A stretch of DNA of 13,533 nt from the NCBI GenBank assembly GCA_020027305.1, contig JAHRAM010000108.1, positions 1-13,533 on the forward strand, read 5' to 3'. A model generated the notes under the pieces. That model had not been told where the DNA came from. It worked only from the letters and a program-made list of their open reading frames with translations, and searched no databases. This document shows, in pieces, positions 1 through 6,434 of the stretch. The stretch's first letter is position 1, and each line of letters opens with the position of its first letter. Source of the stretch: Acidimicrobiia bacterium. GTDB taxonomy: Bacteria; Actinomycetota; Acidimicrobiia; Acidimicrobiales; Hopanoidiivorantaceae. Both the position numbers and the translations under genes were made by a program.

Positions 1-87
1 ATAAATGACCGCGATGGCAATATTTGGTGCTGGGGTGATTTTAATAATCCTAGAAAGTCGCCCGTTAGCAATGCTAATTTATACTAA
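1..87 (+). CDS. C-terminal end of a probable RCC1-repeat protein (partial)
   Basis: Frame 1 is open from the window edge to a TAA at 85-87 and gives 28 residues. The segment DRDGNIWCWGDFNNPRKSP resembles the start of an RCC1 (regulator of chromosome condensation) repeat, where a DG-x-x-W-x-WG core is followed by a loop and a Pro. RCC1 repeats build beta-propellers and in bacteria often occur in secreted or surface proteins. The N-terminal part lies outside the window, so total length and localisation cannot be judged. The match rests on one partial repeat, so the family call is tentative. The short distance (25 bp) to the next small ORF does not by itself show co-transcription. Confidence 0.45.
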   Translation: MNDRDGNIWCWGDFNNPRKSPVSNANLY

Positions 88-112
88 ATCAATAGTCGTG
101 TAGAATTAAAAC

Positions 113-199
113 ATGTCGCGCAAAAGCTCAAAAAAGAGAAAGAATGCCCGAAACAAAAAGGCAAACCATGGGCGAAAGCCAAATCTCGGGCGAAACTAG
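113..199 (+). CDS. Small basic protein resembling 50S ribosomal protein bL37
   Basis: This 28-codon ORF runs from an ATG at 113 to a TAG at 197-199. The product is extremely basic: after MSRKSS come runs of Lys and Arg, and it ends in KANHGRKPNLGRN. Actinobacterial bL37 is a protein of about 24 residues with a Lys/Arg-rich start and an ANHGKRPN-like end, and this C-terminal half matches that pattern closely as I recall it. bL37 is a structural component of the large ribosomal subunit described from mycobacterial ribosome structures. The 3' end overlaps the next gene in another frame. No clear Shine-Dalgarno precedes the ATG, so initiation may be leaderless or weak. Genes this short are usually missed by automated callers. 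The family call is from memory of the motif; no search was run. Confidence 0.7.
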   Translation: MSRKSSKKRKNARNKKANHGRKPNLGRN

Positions 200-713
200 A
201 GACGGCACTGAGTTAAACTTTTCTCCTGTAACACCCTCTAATTCTAAGTCGCCTTCGGGTAGTTCGAAAACTCCGACATTTTATTTTGACGATGGCTGTT
301 CGTTTTGTGTAAAGAGTGCTGGGCGGTTGGAGCGATTGGGTGGAGGGTCGATTCAGTTAGAGCCGCTTGGATTGGCGCCGCCTATCAGTGGGGCTGGCAC
401 GGAAATTGATAAGCAGGGATTTGAAAGAGATGACGGCAAGGCTGCTATTAGTGAATTAAGTTCTGAGCAATCTTTTCAAGAGCAAGAAAATTTTGAAACC
501 GCGAGATACCGAGACAGCAACGGCGATATTTTTAGCGGCCACCTGGCAATTGCTTCGGCACTTCGTGAAAGCCCTCGACGTCTGACGAGATGGGCAGGCA
601 CGGTTATGAAAATACTTGGCCCAATTTCAAAGGCTATTTATAAAGTTGTGGCACGGCACCGACATCAAATAAAAGCCACAGGATTTAAGCACCAGTGCCA
701 AAGCACTGATTAG
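168..713 (+). CDS. DCC family (DUF393) thiol-disulfide oxidoreductase-like protein
   Basis: With the ATG at 168 the product has 181 residues. The first 35 are low-complexity and Ser/Thr-rich. The DCC domain begins at TPTFYFDDGCSFC (about residue 36) and carries the CxxC pair at C44 and C47. After a longer than usual polar middle section, the family's C-terminal pattern returns: a DxNG turn, an A-I-x-x-A-L helix, and YKVVARHRHQI at the end. Members are predicted thioredoxin-like redox proteins; substrates are mostly unknown. An upstream in-frame ATG at 144 would add eight residues but overlaps the bL37-like ORF by 56 bp. The ATG at 168 has AAAGG six bases upstream and a smaller overlap (32 bp), so I prefer it. 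Either choice overlaps the small gene, suggesting translational coupling. Confidence 0.75.
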   Translation: MGESQISGETRDGTELNFSPVTPSNSKSPSGSSKTPTFYFDDGCSFCVKSAGRLERLGGGSIQLEPLGLAPPISGAGTEIDKQGFERDDGKAAISELSSEQSFQEQENFETARYRDSNGDIFSGHLAIASALRESPRRLTRWAGTVMKILGPISKAIYKVVARHRHQIKATGFKHQCQSTD

Positions 714-1912
714 TCTTCACAAATGAAATCTTCAGCCAGAACTTCGGCTGCCGTGTCTTCATCGTGTTCAAACTGAATCACGTTAATGTCTGTGAACCTG
801 TCGCGGAGCCATCCGTCTCCTGCATCCAGCAAGCCGAGCTTGCGACAGTTTGGAACAATCTTTGAAAATAGCATCTGCTGAAAAACCGCCCGCTCAGGTG
901 GAACATCCATAAAGTATTCCATCATCGGGCGAACTGGCACACCCAACCGCTCCCAGATTTCTTGCCCCAAGAAGCGGTCGCGCATCCTGACAGCTGCCTC
1001 AAAGGCAAACTCTTGGCGGTCGCGCAACTCAGCAGTTGTTAGCCCTTGATAATATTCCTTGAGCGAGAGAACGCCGAACGCCACATGGCGAGCCTCATCT
1101 GCCATAACATATTTAAGCAACTCCTTCAGCAACGGCTCTTCGGTGGCGGCGCGCATAAACCCAAACGCAGCCAGTGCCAGCCCCTCAATCATAATCTGCA
1201 TTCCCAGATAAGTCATATCCCAACGGCTGTCGTTGATGATGTCATCAATAAGCATCTGAAGGTGGGTGTTAACTGGATACGGATTGCCCAGCTTGGTGTT
1301 TAGATATTTGCTAAAGACTTCTACGTGGCGGGCTTCATCTACCACTTGGGTGGCAGCATAATATTTGGCGTCAATCCACGGAACGGTCTCAACAATCTTT
1401 GCCGTGCAAAGCAGAGCGCCCTGTTCGCCATGAAGAAACTGGCTCAGCCGCCAACGCACTTGCTCAACGCCGAGTGCTTCCCATTCTTTGTCGCCAAAAT
1501 GATGGAGGGGCGAACCTGGGTCGGTGAAATCTTCTCTGGCTGGGGGCAACCCCTTGATTTGGTGTAACACCTGAACTGGGTCAACCTCAATGCTCCAATC
1601 AAGGTCGGTTTCGGCGTTCCACTGAGACACCTTTGCCTTTTCATATAGCTTTTCTAGCTGGGCGCGTTTGCCTTTTTCGTAATCCCAAGTGAAAACGGCA
1701 TCGGAATTGTCAGGGGTGATGTGTTCAATGTTGCCATAGTCACGGGTTTCACACAACAGCAGGATGCGCTCAATGTCGTTTGCTCTCTTTCCGCCTAGGA
1801 TTTCTTCTTCTGAGCGATAGCCTGCGCCATTTGAATCTGTGCCTTTTGCGTTCGCTCCGTTTGTCTCAGCTCCGTTTGTCTGGGCTGTTTTTTCTACTTC
1901 TTCTGTGGTCAT
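710..1912 (-). CDS. Ferritin-like di-iron protein (R2-like/oxygenase-type fold)
   Basis: 400 residues. The fold is indicated by two four-helix-bundle halves, each giving one Glu and one E-x-x-H pair: E163 (in HGEQ) with DEARHVEVF (E193, H196), then E243 (in MIEGLALAAF) with DEARHVAFG (E273, H276). This is the carboxylate/histidine ligand set of di-iron proteins related to ribonucleotide reductase R2 and AurF-like oxygenases. The actual substrate is unknown; an oxidase, desaturase-like or N-oxygenase role are all possible. The N-terminus (residues 1-32) is a hydrophilic, NGA-rich linker. A G-rich stretch (complement of CCCCCC at 1921-1926) lies about 8 bases before the ATG and can serve as ribosome-binding site. 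The gene converges on the DCC gene, with stop codons overlapping by 4 bp, and is divergent from the nucleoside cluster. Confidence 0.82.
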   Translation of the reverse strand: MTTEEVEKTAQTNGAETNGANAKGTDSNGAGYRSEEEILGGKRANDIERILLLCETRDYGNIEHITPDNSDAVFTWDYEKGKRAQLEKLYEKAKVSQWNAETDLDWSIEVDPVQVLHQIKGLPPAREDFTDPGSPLHHFGDKEWEALGVEQVRWRLSQFLHGEQGALLCTAKIVETVPWIDAKYYAATQVVDEARHVEVFSKYLNTKLGNPYPVNTHLQMLIDDIINDSRWDMTYLGMQIMIEGLALAAFGFMRAATEEPLLKELLKYVMADEARHVAFGVLSLKEYYQGLTTAELRDRQEFAFEAAVRMRDRFLGQEIWERLGVPVRPMMEYFMDVPPERAVFQQMLFSKIVPNCRKLGLLDAGDGWLRDRFTDINVIQFEHDEDTAAEVLAEDFICED

Positions 1913-1994
1913 TTTGCTGACCCCCCTTTTTACGAGTTTTTCGGCTTGGTTATATTTTAGTGTTTTTTTGGTGATTGCATAATAATTGTCTATT

Positions 1995-2192
1995 GTTAGT
2001 TTGTGGAAATATCAACGGGCGGATGGAGATTGTAATAAATATGTAAGTTGTAATGAATATGTTAGTTTGTGGAAATATCAACGGGCGGATGGAAATTGTA
2101 ATAAATATGTAAGTTGTAATGAATATGTTAGTTTATGGAAATATCAACGGGCGGATGGAAATTGTAATTAATATGTAAGTTGTAATGAATAC
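1995..2192. repeat. 66-bp tandem repeat, three copies
   Basis: Units begin at 1995, 2061 and 2127, each starting GTTAGTTTGTGGAAATATCA (third copy TTTATGG) and containing the core CAACGGGCGGATGG. Copies differ at only a few positions. Within each unit an 18-bp segment is itself doubled imperfectly: TTGTAATAAATATGTAAG at 2030-2047 is followed by TTGTAATGAATATGTTAG at 2048-2065. Because 66 is a multiple of three, a repetitive 22-residue reading frame stays open across the array, but it lacks a credible start or ribosome-binding site. The array looks like a minisatellite or a cluster of binding sites, not a gene. Confidence 0.95.
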
Positions 2193-2216
2193 AATTTTGG
2201 CGATTTAGAAAGTCTC

Positions 2217-2244
2217 AATTTTTGACAAGCCCTAATTTTTGACA
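2217..2244 (+). repeat. Doubled AATTTTTGACA motif, 17-bp spacing
   Basis: The 11-mer AATTTTTGACA occurs at 2217-2227 and again at 2234-2244. Both contain TTGACA, the consensus -35 hexamer of housekeeping sigma factors. The 17-bp offset equals a typical promoter spacer, so the duplication could have created overlapping promoters. Confidence 0.85.
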
Positions 2245-2267
2245 TTATATATATGAATGTGTATGAA
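2222..2267 (+). promoter_or_regulatory. Candidate promoter(s) for the nucleoside transport cluster
   Basis: TTGACA at 2222-2227 is followed 18 bp later by TATATA (2246-2251). The second TTGACA at 2239-2244 is followed 17 bp later by TATGAA (2262-2267). The -35 boxes are perfect but the -10 boxes match TATAAT at only four of six positions. Use of either would give a leader of about 240 nt before the BMP gene, so a closer promoter, for example around TAGTAT at 2443-2448, is not excluded. The call is inference from consensus only. Confidence 0.3.
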
Positions 2268-2280
2268 TGTATATGAATAT
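2251..2280. repeat. 10-bp tandem repeat, three units
   Basis: Consecutive units ATATGAATGT, GTATGAATGT and ATATGAATAT fill 2251-2280, followed by a degenerate unit. The period is close to one helical turn, which would place the TpA steps on one face of the DNA. Confidence 0.8.
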
Positions 2281-2300
2281 ATGATATATGGAAATGTAGA

Positions 2301-2332
2301 GAGACACATAGAGTTAGAGACACATAGAGTTA
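2301..2332. repeat. 16-bp perfect direct repeat, two copies
   Basis: GAGACACATAGAGTTA occurs at 2301-2316 and immediately again at 2317-2332, followed by GAG, the start of a third unit. It is the third distinct tandem array within about 350 bp. Confidence 0.9.
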
Positions 2333-2512
2333 GAGCGTATAGAACCGCAAAAAATATATAGGAACAAAAATGAAGCACAAAGATGAATGATTTGGTAAAA
2401 ATTTAAGCATTCATTAAGCTAAAAGAGTATTGGGGCTCGTGCTAGTATTAAACTAAATCTCCAAATTACAAATATATAATTCAAACAATCAACAAAATTA
2501 GGAAGGAATAAT

Positions 2513-3604
2513 ATGAAATCCATCTTTAAAAAGAAAAATCTACTTTTGCTTGGTGCTACTTTTGCATCAATAGCACTTGTAGCTGCCGCTTGTAATCACA
2601 ACGACTCTTCGGTAAGTAGTGAAACCACAGCTAGAACTGCGTCGGGGCCTGGTCCAAAAGTCGGTTTAGTCTTTGACATCGGTGGAAGGGGCGACCAGTC
2701 GTTTAATGACTCCGCTGCTGCTGGTGTAGAACGTGCCAAATCTGAGCTAAGTGCTACTGTAAGTGAAGTTAGCCCTAACGCGGCTGGTGACAACCGAGAA
2801 GAATTGCTTCGACTTCAAGCTGAAAATCAAGACATTATTATTGGAGTAGGGTTCTTATTTGGTCCTGATATTGAAAAAGTTGCTATCGACACCCCAGAAA
2901 AGAAATTTGCAATTGTTGATGGCGGCCCAAACGATACATCTCCAAGTAACTTGGCACACCTACTATTTGCCGAACATGAAGGCTCTTATCTTGTAGGTGT
3001 AGCAGCTGGGCTCAAAACCAAAACAAATAAAGTTGGTTTCATTGGCGGCGTAAATATTTCGCTCATCCAAAAATTTGAAGCAGGCTTTGTTGCTGGTGTG
3101 AAATCAGTGAATGCAAATGCTGAAGTTGAAGTTCGCTATATTACAGAGCCACCTGACTTTGATGGGTTTAATGATCCTGCAAGAGCAAAAGTTATTTCAC
3201 ACGCCATGTATGAAAGTGGCATAGATATTATTTATCACGCAGCTGGTGGTTCTGGCGCAGGACTTTTTGCCGATGCAAAAGAATTCAGCGAAGAAATGGA
3301 AACTAAAGTTTGGGCAATCGGTGTTGACTCTGACCAATATAACACGGTTAGTGATGACTTAAAACCTTACATTCTAACCTCAATGCTTAAACGGGTTGAT
3401 AGTGCTGTGTTTGGCATCATTCAAGATGTTGACAATAACAACTTCATTGGCGGCACAACTCCGCTCGTCTATAGCCTCGCAACTGATGGCGTAGGGTATT
3501 CCACAAGTGGTGGTTTTGTAGATGACATTGTCGACCAACTAGAAAAGGCAAAGCAGGATATCATCAACGGAACGATTCAAGTTCCAAGTAGTCCCACTCC
3601 GTAA
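2513..3604 (+). CDS. BMP/PnrA-family nucleoside-binding lipoprotein of an ABC importer
   Basis: 363 residues. The N-terminus is a lipoprotein signal: basic MKSIFKKKN, a hydrophobic core, and a lipobox LVAAAC with the lipidated Cys at 27. The mature protein would be anchored to the outer face of the membrane, joined by a Ser/Thr-rich linker (28-48). The BMP/PnrA domain starts at KVGLVFDIGGRGDQSFND (49-66), the family's hallmark nucleoside-binding segment. FAIVDGG (132-138), LFAEHEGSYLVGVAAGL (151-167), YHAAGGSGAG (241-250) and AIGVDSDQ (268-275) follow in the usual order. Members bind purine or pyrimidine nucleosides; exact preference cannot be read here. A strong ribosome-binding site sits five bases upstream. 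It is the first gene of the transporter set, and the unusual structure downstream may let it be expressed above the other subunits. Confidence 0.93.
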   Translation: MKSIFKKKNLLLLGATFASIALVAAACNHNDSSVSSETTARTASGPGPKVGLVFDIGGRGDQSFNDSAAAGVERAKSELSATVSEVSPNAAGDNREELLRLQAENQDIIIGVGFLFGPDIEKVAIDTPEKKFAIVDGGPNDTSPSNLAHLLFAEHEGSYLVGVAAGLKTKTNKVGFIGGVNISLIQKFEAGFVAGVKSVNANAEVEVRYITEPPDFDGFNDPARAKVISHAMYESGIDIIYHAAGGSGAGLFADAKEFSEEMETKVWAIGVDSDQYNTVSDDLKPYILTSMLKRVDSAVFGIIQDVDNNNFIGGTTPLVYSLATDGVGYSTSGGFVDDIVDQLEKAKQDIINGTIQVPSSPTP

Positions 3605-3641
3605 GATGATAGGTTAAGCTAAACCAGTTTAAGGCAATTAA

Positions 3642-3706
3642 AACAGCCTCGGGTTTGTTGTGGAGATTGACATATGTCAACCACCAATAGCGGAACCGAG
3701 GCTGTT
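3642..3706 (+). promoter_or_regulatory. Nested hairpin enclosing the ABC ATPase ribosome-binding site and start
   Basis: The outer arms AACAGCCTCGG (3642-3652) and CCGAGGCTGTT (3696-3706) are perfect 11-bp inverted repeats; the right arm lies inside the coding region. Within the 43-nt loop, TTGACATATGTCAA (3667-3680) is a perfect 14-bp palindrome centred on the ATG at 3674. GTGG (3660-3663) can pair with CCAC (3681-3684) just outside it. The ribosome-binding site GGAGA (3662-3666) lies between these elements. Folding in mRNA would sequester both ribosome-binding site and start codon; as DNA the palindrome could also be an operator. Either role is inference. Confidence 0.6.
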
Positions 3707-5281
3707 CGCCTTACAGATATAACAAAAACCTTTCCTGGCATTGTCGCTAACGACAAAATTAATCTCACCATAAATACTGGTGAGATTCATTCAATATGTG
3801 GTGAAAACGGTGCGGGCAAATCGGTGCTTATGAAAATTCTCTATGGCATTCATTCTCCTGACTCTGGTGAAATTCATATAAACGGCAAGCGCGTTGACTT
3901 CCATTCCCCCAAAGATGCCATTGCACATGGCATCGGCATGGTTCATCAGCACTTTATGCTGGCAGACAACCTGACCGTGCTTGAAAATATTATTCTTGGC
4001 TCAGAGCCATACCACATCCCTTATATAAACATCAACTTCAGCAAAGCTAAAAGAGAAATCGGTGAGCTAAACGAATCCTATGGGCTAAACATTGATTTAG
4101 ACCGCACTATCGACACACTATCAATCGGGCAACTTCAGCGGGTGGAAATTATTAAAGCCCTCTATCGTGGCGCAAAGATTTTAATCTTGGATGAGCCGAC
4201 TGCGTGTTTGGTGCCACAAGAAGTTGATGAACTGTTTAACAACATCCGCGAAATGGATGCAAAGGGAGACACAATTATATTCATTGACCACAAGCTAGAT
4301 GAGGTGCTTGAGATTTCTGAACGTATAACAGTTTTGCGTGGGGGGAAAACTGTCGCCACAGTAGAAAAGGAAAACACCGATACCAAGCAACTGGCAGAGC
4401 TGATGATTGGCTCTAGCCTACCCACCCCACAAGGCGTGCCAGAAACTGTTACCAACCAAGCGGCGCTCAAGGTGCAAAACCTTCATGTGAAAGGCGACCG
4501 TGGCGAAGAGGCTGTTCGCGGAGTTGACTTCCACATCAACAAAGGTGAGATAGTCGGCATCGCTGGCGTGGAAGGCAACGGGCAAATTGAGCTGATTCAA
4601 TGCCTGCTTGGAATTCGTAATGCCGAACAAGGCTCTATTGAAATGCTTGAACATAATAAAGGTGTAGTAAACGGAAGCACTGAAAATAATGAAGAGCAAA
4701 CCAAACTAATTAATATTACTTCAACCCCTGTCAGCGACCGAAGAATCTCTGGCTTGGGCTACATTCCTTCTGACCGATTCAAACTCGGTATTTTACCACA
4801 GGCACCCCTCTGGGAAAATGCAATGCTAGGGCATCAACGCCAGCAGCCTTACAGTCGCTCTGGGTTTTGGATAACTAAGAGACAATCCATTCAACAAACT
4901 GAAAAAATTATCGATGAATTTGATGTGAGAACCCCTAGTAGCCAAGTTGCTATCCATGCTCTGTCTGGAGGCAACCAGCAAAAACTTGTTATCGGCAGAG
5001 AGATGGTGATGAACCTTTCAGTGCTTCTAGCCGCACACCCCACCAGAGGAATTGATGTAGGCGCCCAAGCAGCAGTTTGGGATCAGCTCAGAGTTGCAAA
5101 ATCAAAGGGATTAGCAATTCTTTTAATATCGGCTGACCTAGATGAGTTACTCGGGCTATCAGATCGCCTGCTGGTAATCTTGCGTGGAAATATCACAGCT
5201 GACCTTGACCCAGACACGATAACAGCTAGAGATTTGGGAATACACATGACTGGGGCAGAGGGTGAACTCTCAAAAGTCTAA
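3674..5281 (+). CDS. Nucleoside ABC importer ATP-binding protein, two fused ABC domains
   Basis: 535 residues, the normal arrangement for BMP-type and sugar importers. Domain 1 has Walker A GENGAGKS (43-50), a Q-loop region with MVHQHFML (89-96), signature LSIGQLQ (149-155), Walker B ILILDEP (169-175) and switch His 206. Domain 2 has a degenerate Walker A, GVEGNGQ (298-304), lacking the Lys, an intact signature LSGGNQQK (430-437), and a Walker B in which the Glu is replaced (LLAAHPTRGID, 451-461). One catalytic and one degenerate site is typical of this family. A polar insert at about 327-355 is lineage-specific padding. The cytoplasmic protein would power both permeases encoded downstream. 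Its last 20 bp overlap the first permease gene, indicating translational coupling. The start lies inside a strong predicted hairpin. Confidence 0.94.
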   Translation: MSTTNSGTEAVRLTDITKTFPGIVANDKINLTINTGEIHSICGENGAGKSVLMKILYGIHSPDSGEIHINGKRVDFHSPKDAIAHGIGMVHQHFMLADNLTVLENIILGSEPYHIPYININFSKAKREIGELNESYGLNIDLDRTIDTLSIGQLQRVEIIKALYRGAKILILDEPTACLVPQEVDELFNNIREMDAKGDTIIFIDHKLDEVLEISERITVLRGGKTVATVEKENTDTKQLAELMIGSSLPTPQGVPETVTNQAALKVQNLHVKGDRGEEAVRGVDFHINKGEIVGIAGVEGNGQIELIQCLLGIRNAEQGSIEMLEHNKGVVNGSTENNEEQTKLINITSTPVSDRRISGLGYIPSDRFKLGILPQAPLWENAMLGHQRQQPYSRSGFWITKRQSIQQTEKIIDEFDVRTPSSQVAIHALSGGNQQKLVIGREMVMNLSVLLAAHPTRGIDVGAQAAVWDQLRVAKSKGLAILLISADLDELLGLSDRLLVILRGNITADLDPDTITARDLGIHMTGAEGELSKV

Positions 5282-6407
5282 CAACTTCCGCTCATTTGGG
5301 TTAGGGATTTCTACTTCTTTAGCTGCAATTCTTCTCTCGCTTATTATCGCTTCTCTCATTTTGCTGATAAGTGGAAGTAACCCACTTCAAGCATATTGGG
5401 ATTTAATTGAGCGGGGTGTTCGCATTGATATAATTTTTAATATTCTAAACCGCGCAATGCCACTTTATGTTTCAGCTATTGCAGTTGCCATCGGCTTTAG
5501 AATGAACCTTTTTAATATCGGTGTCGAAGGACAATATGCAATAGCTGCAATCATTGCCGCGCAAGTCGGTGCAAAGGTTGGTGTCGACTTGCCTGGGTTT
5601 CTCGGTATTCTTAACGGCCCCATTCATATTTTAATTATTTTGCTAACAGCTATGGCAGTAGGGGCAGCTTGGGCTGGAATTGCGGGAGTGCTAAAAGTTA
5701 CAAGTGGCATTCATGAGGTTATCTCTACCATTATGCTCAATGCCATCAGCGGCAGTTTCTTAATAGCTTTGCTTCTAAAGGAATGGAAGCTCGATGACGA
5801 GGATATTTTCCAAACCGCCACCATTCCTAAATCAGGAAGGTTGCCAGCACTAGCGAAAGTTACAGAGCCTGGTACGGCTGTGCTTAGCAGTTTTCTTATT
5901 ATTGCACTCATAGTCGGGGTGGCATACTGGATTTATGTCTACAAAACTCGACCAGGATTTGACCTTCGCGCAAGTGGAATGAACCCATTGGCTGCTCAAG
6001 CATCTGGAGTGTCACCAGTAAAAACTATCCTGATTGCAATGTTGCTTAGTGGAGCAATTGCAGGGCTTGTTGGTATGCCAGAGCTACTTGGCCCAGCTGG
6101 CAAACCTTACTATCACGATTCGTTTGTCGGCATGCTGGGATTTAATGGAATTGCTGTGGCTCTATTAGGGCAAAATCATCCTGGCGGCATTGCCCTTTCT
6201 GCACTATTTATTTCCTTTATTGACACCACTTCCATCGTTTTAGATGCCAATGATTCCACACCCAAAGAGATAATTGATATTATGATAGGCATCATAATCT
6301 TCGTTATGGTTATCGCATTTGGGTATTCTAAAAAGATTCGTGAAGCCAATGAAGCCAAGCAAAGCGCATTAGTACTGGCCAAAAATGGAAGTAGCCCGCC
6401 AACCTAA
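5262..6407 (+). CDS. Nucleoside ABC importer permease 1 (BPD_transp_2 family)
   Basis: 381 residues, mostly hydrophobic, with multiple membrane segments starting at about residue 15. The family marker FNIGVEGQ is at 84-91. TSGIHEVISTIMLN follows in the middle of the protein, and GFNGIAVALLGQNHPGGI lies near the C-terminal third. These are conserved in the permeases that work with BMP lipoproteins (YufP/NupP-like). It forms half of the membrane channel. The start is a GTG overlapping the ATPase gene by 20 bp; a G-rich stretch at 5252-5262 can act as ribosome-binding site. The C-terminal tail from about 355 is hydrophilic and Lys-rich, as expected for a cytoplasmic end. No truncation or frameshift is visible. 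Confidence 0.92.
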   Translation: MNSQKSNNFRSFGLGISTSLAAILLSLIIASLILLISGSNPLQAYWDLIERGVRIDIIFNILNRAMPLYVSAIAVAIGFRMNLFNIGVEGQYAIAAIIAAQVGAKVGVDLPGFLGILNGPIHILIILLTAMAVGAAWAGIAGVLKVTSGIHEVISTIMLNAISGSFLIALLLKEWKLDDEDIFQTATIPKSGRLPALAKVTEPGTAVLSSFLIIALIVGVAYWIYVYKTRPGFDLRASGMNPLAAQASGVSPVKTILIAMLLSGAIAGLVGMPELLGPAGKPYYHDSFVGMLGFNGIAVALLGQNHPGGIALSALFISFIDTTSIVLDANDSTPKEIIDIMIGIIIFVMVIAFGYSKKIREANEAKQSALVLAKNGSSPPT

Positions 6408-6434
6408 AATAAAACTACAAAATTTCAATAAACC

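Larger units (their letters stand above)
1913..2512. other. 600-bp repeat-filled intergenic region between divergent genes
   Basis: This stretch separates the ferritin-like gene (-) from the BMP lipoprotein gene (+). I see no convincing coding region. It should hold the promoters of both neighbours. It contains at least four separate families of short tandem repeats, listed individually, and is strongly AT-rich apart from the CGGGCGG core of the 66-bp unit. The last 110 bp before the BMP gene are non-repetitive, apart from TTAAGC twice (2403-2408 and 2414-2419), and end in a strong ribosome-binding site, GGAAGGA at 2501-2507, five bases before the ATG. I saw no known riboswitch fold. Confidence 0.8.

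Noticed and set aside
693..708. CAGTGC-CAAA-GCACTG hairpin as an intrinsic terminator
   Set aside because: The stem is only 6 bp, lies inside the end of a coding region, and has no T-run on either strand.
1986..2171. 61-codon ORF with a 22-residue repeated peptide over the 66-bp array
   Set aside because: It stays open only because the period is a multiple of three. It starts with TTG, has no ribosome-binding site, and ends within the third unit.
1995..2192. CRISPR-like array
   Set aside because: Units are contiguous 66-mers without unique spacers, and no cas genes are visible.
2333..2500. Purine-type riboswitch in the leader of the BMP gene
   Set aside because: I could not find the paired stems or conserved loop residues of a purine riboswitch; the sequence is mostly unstructured and A-rich.
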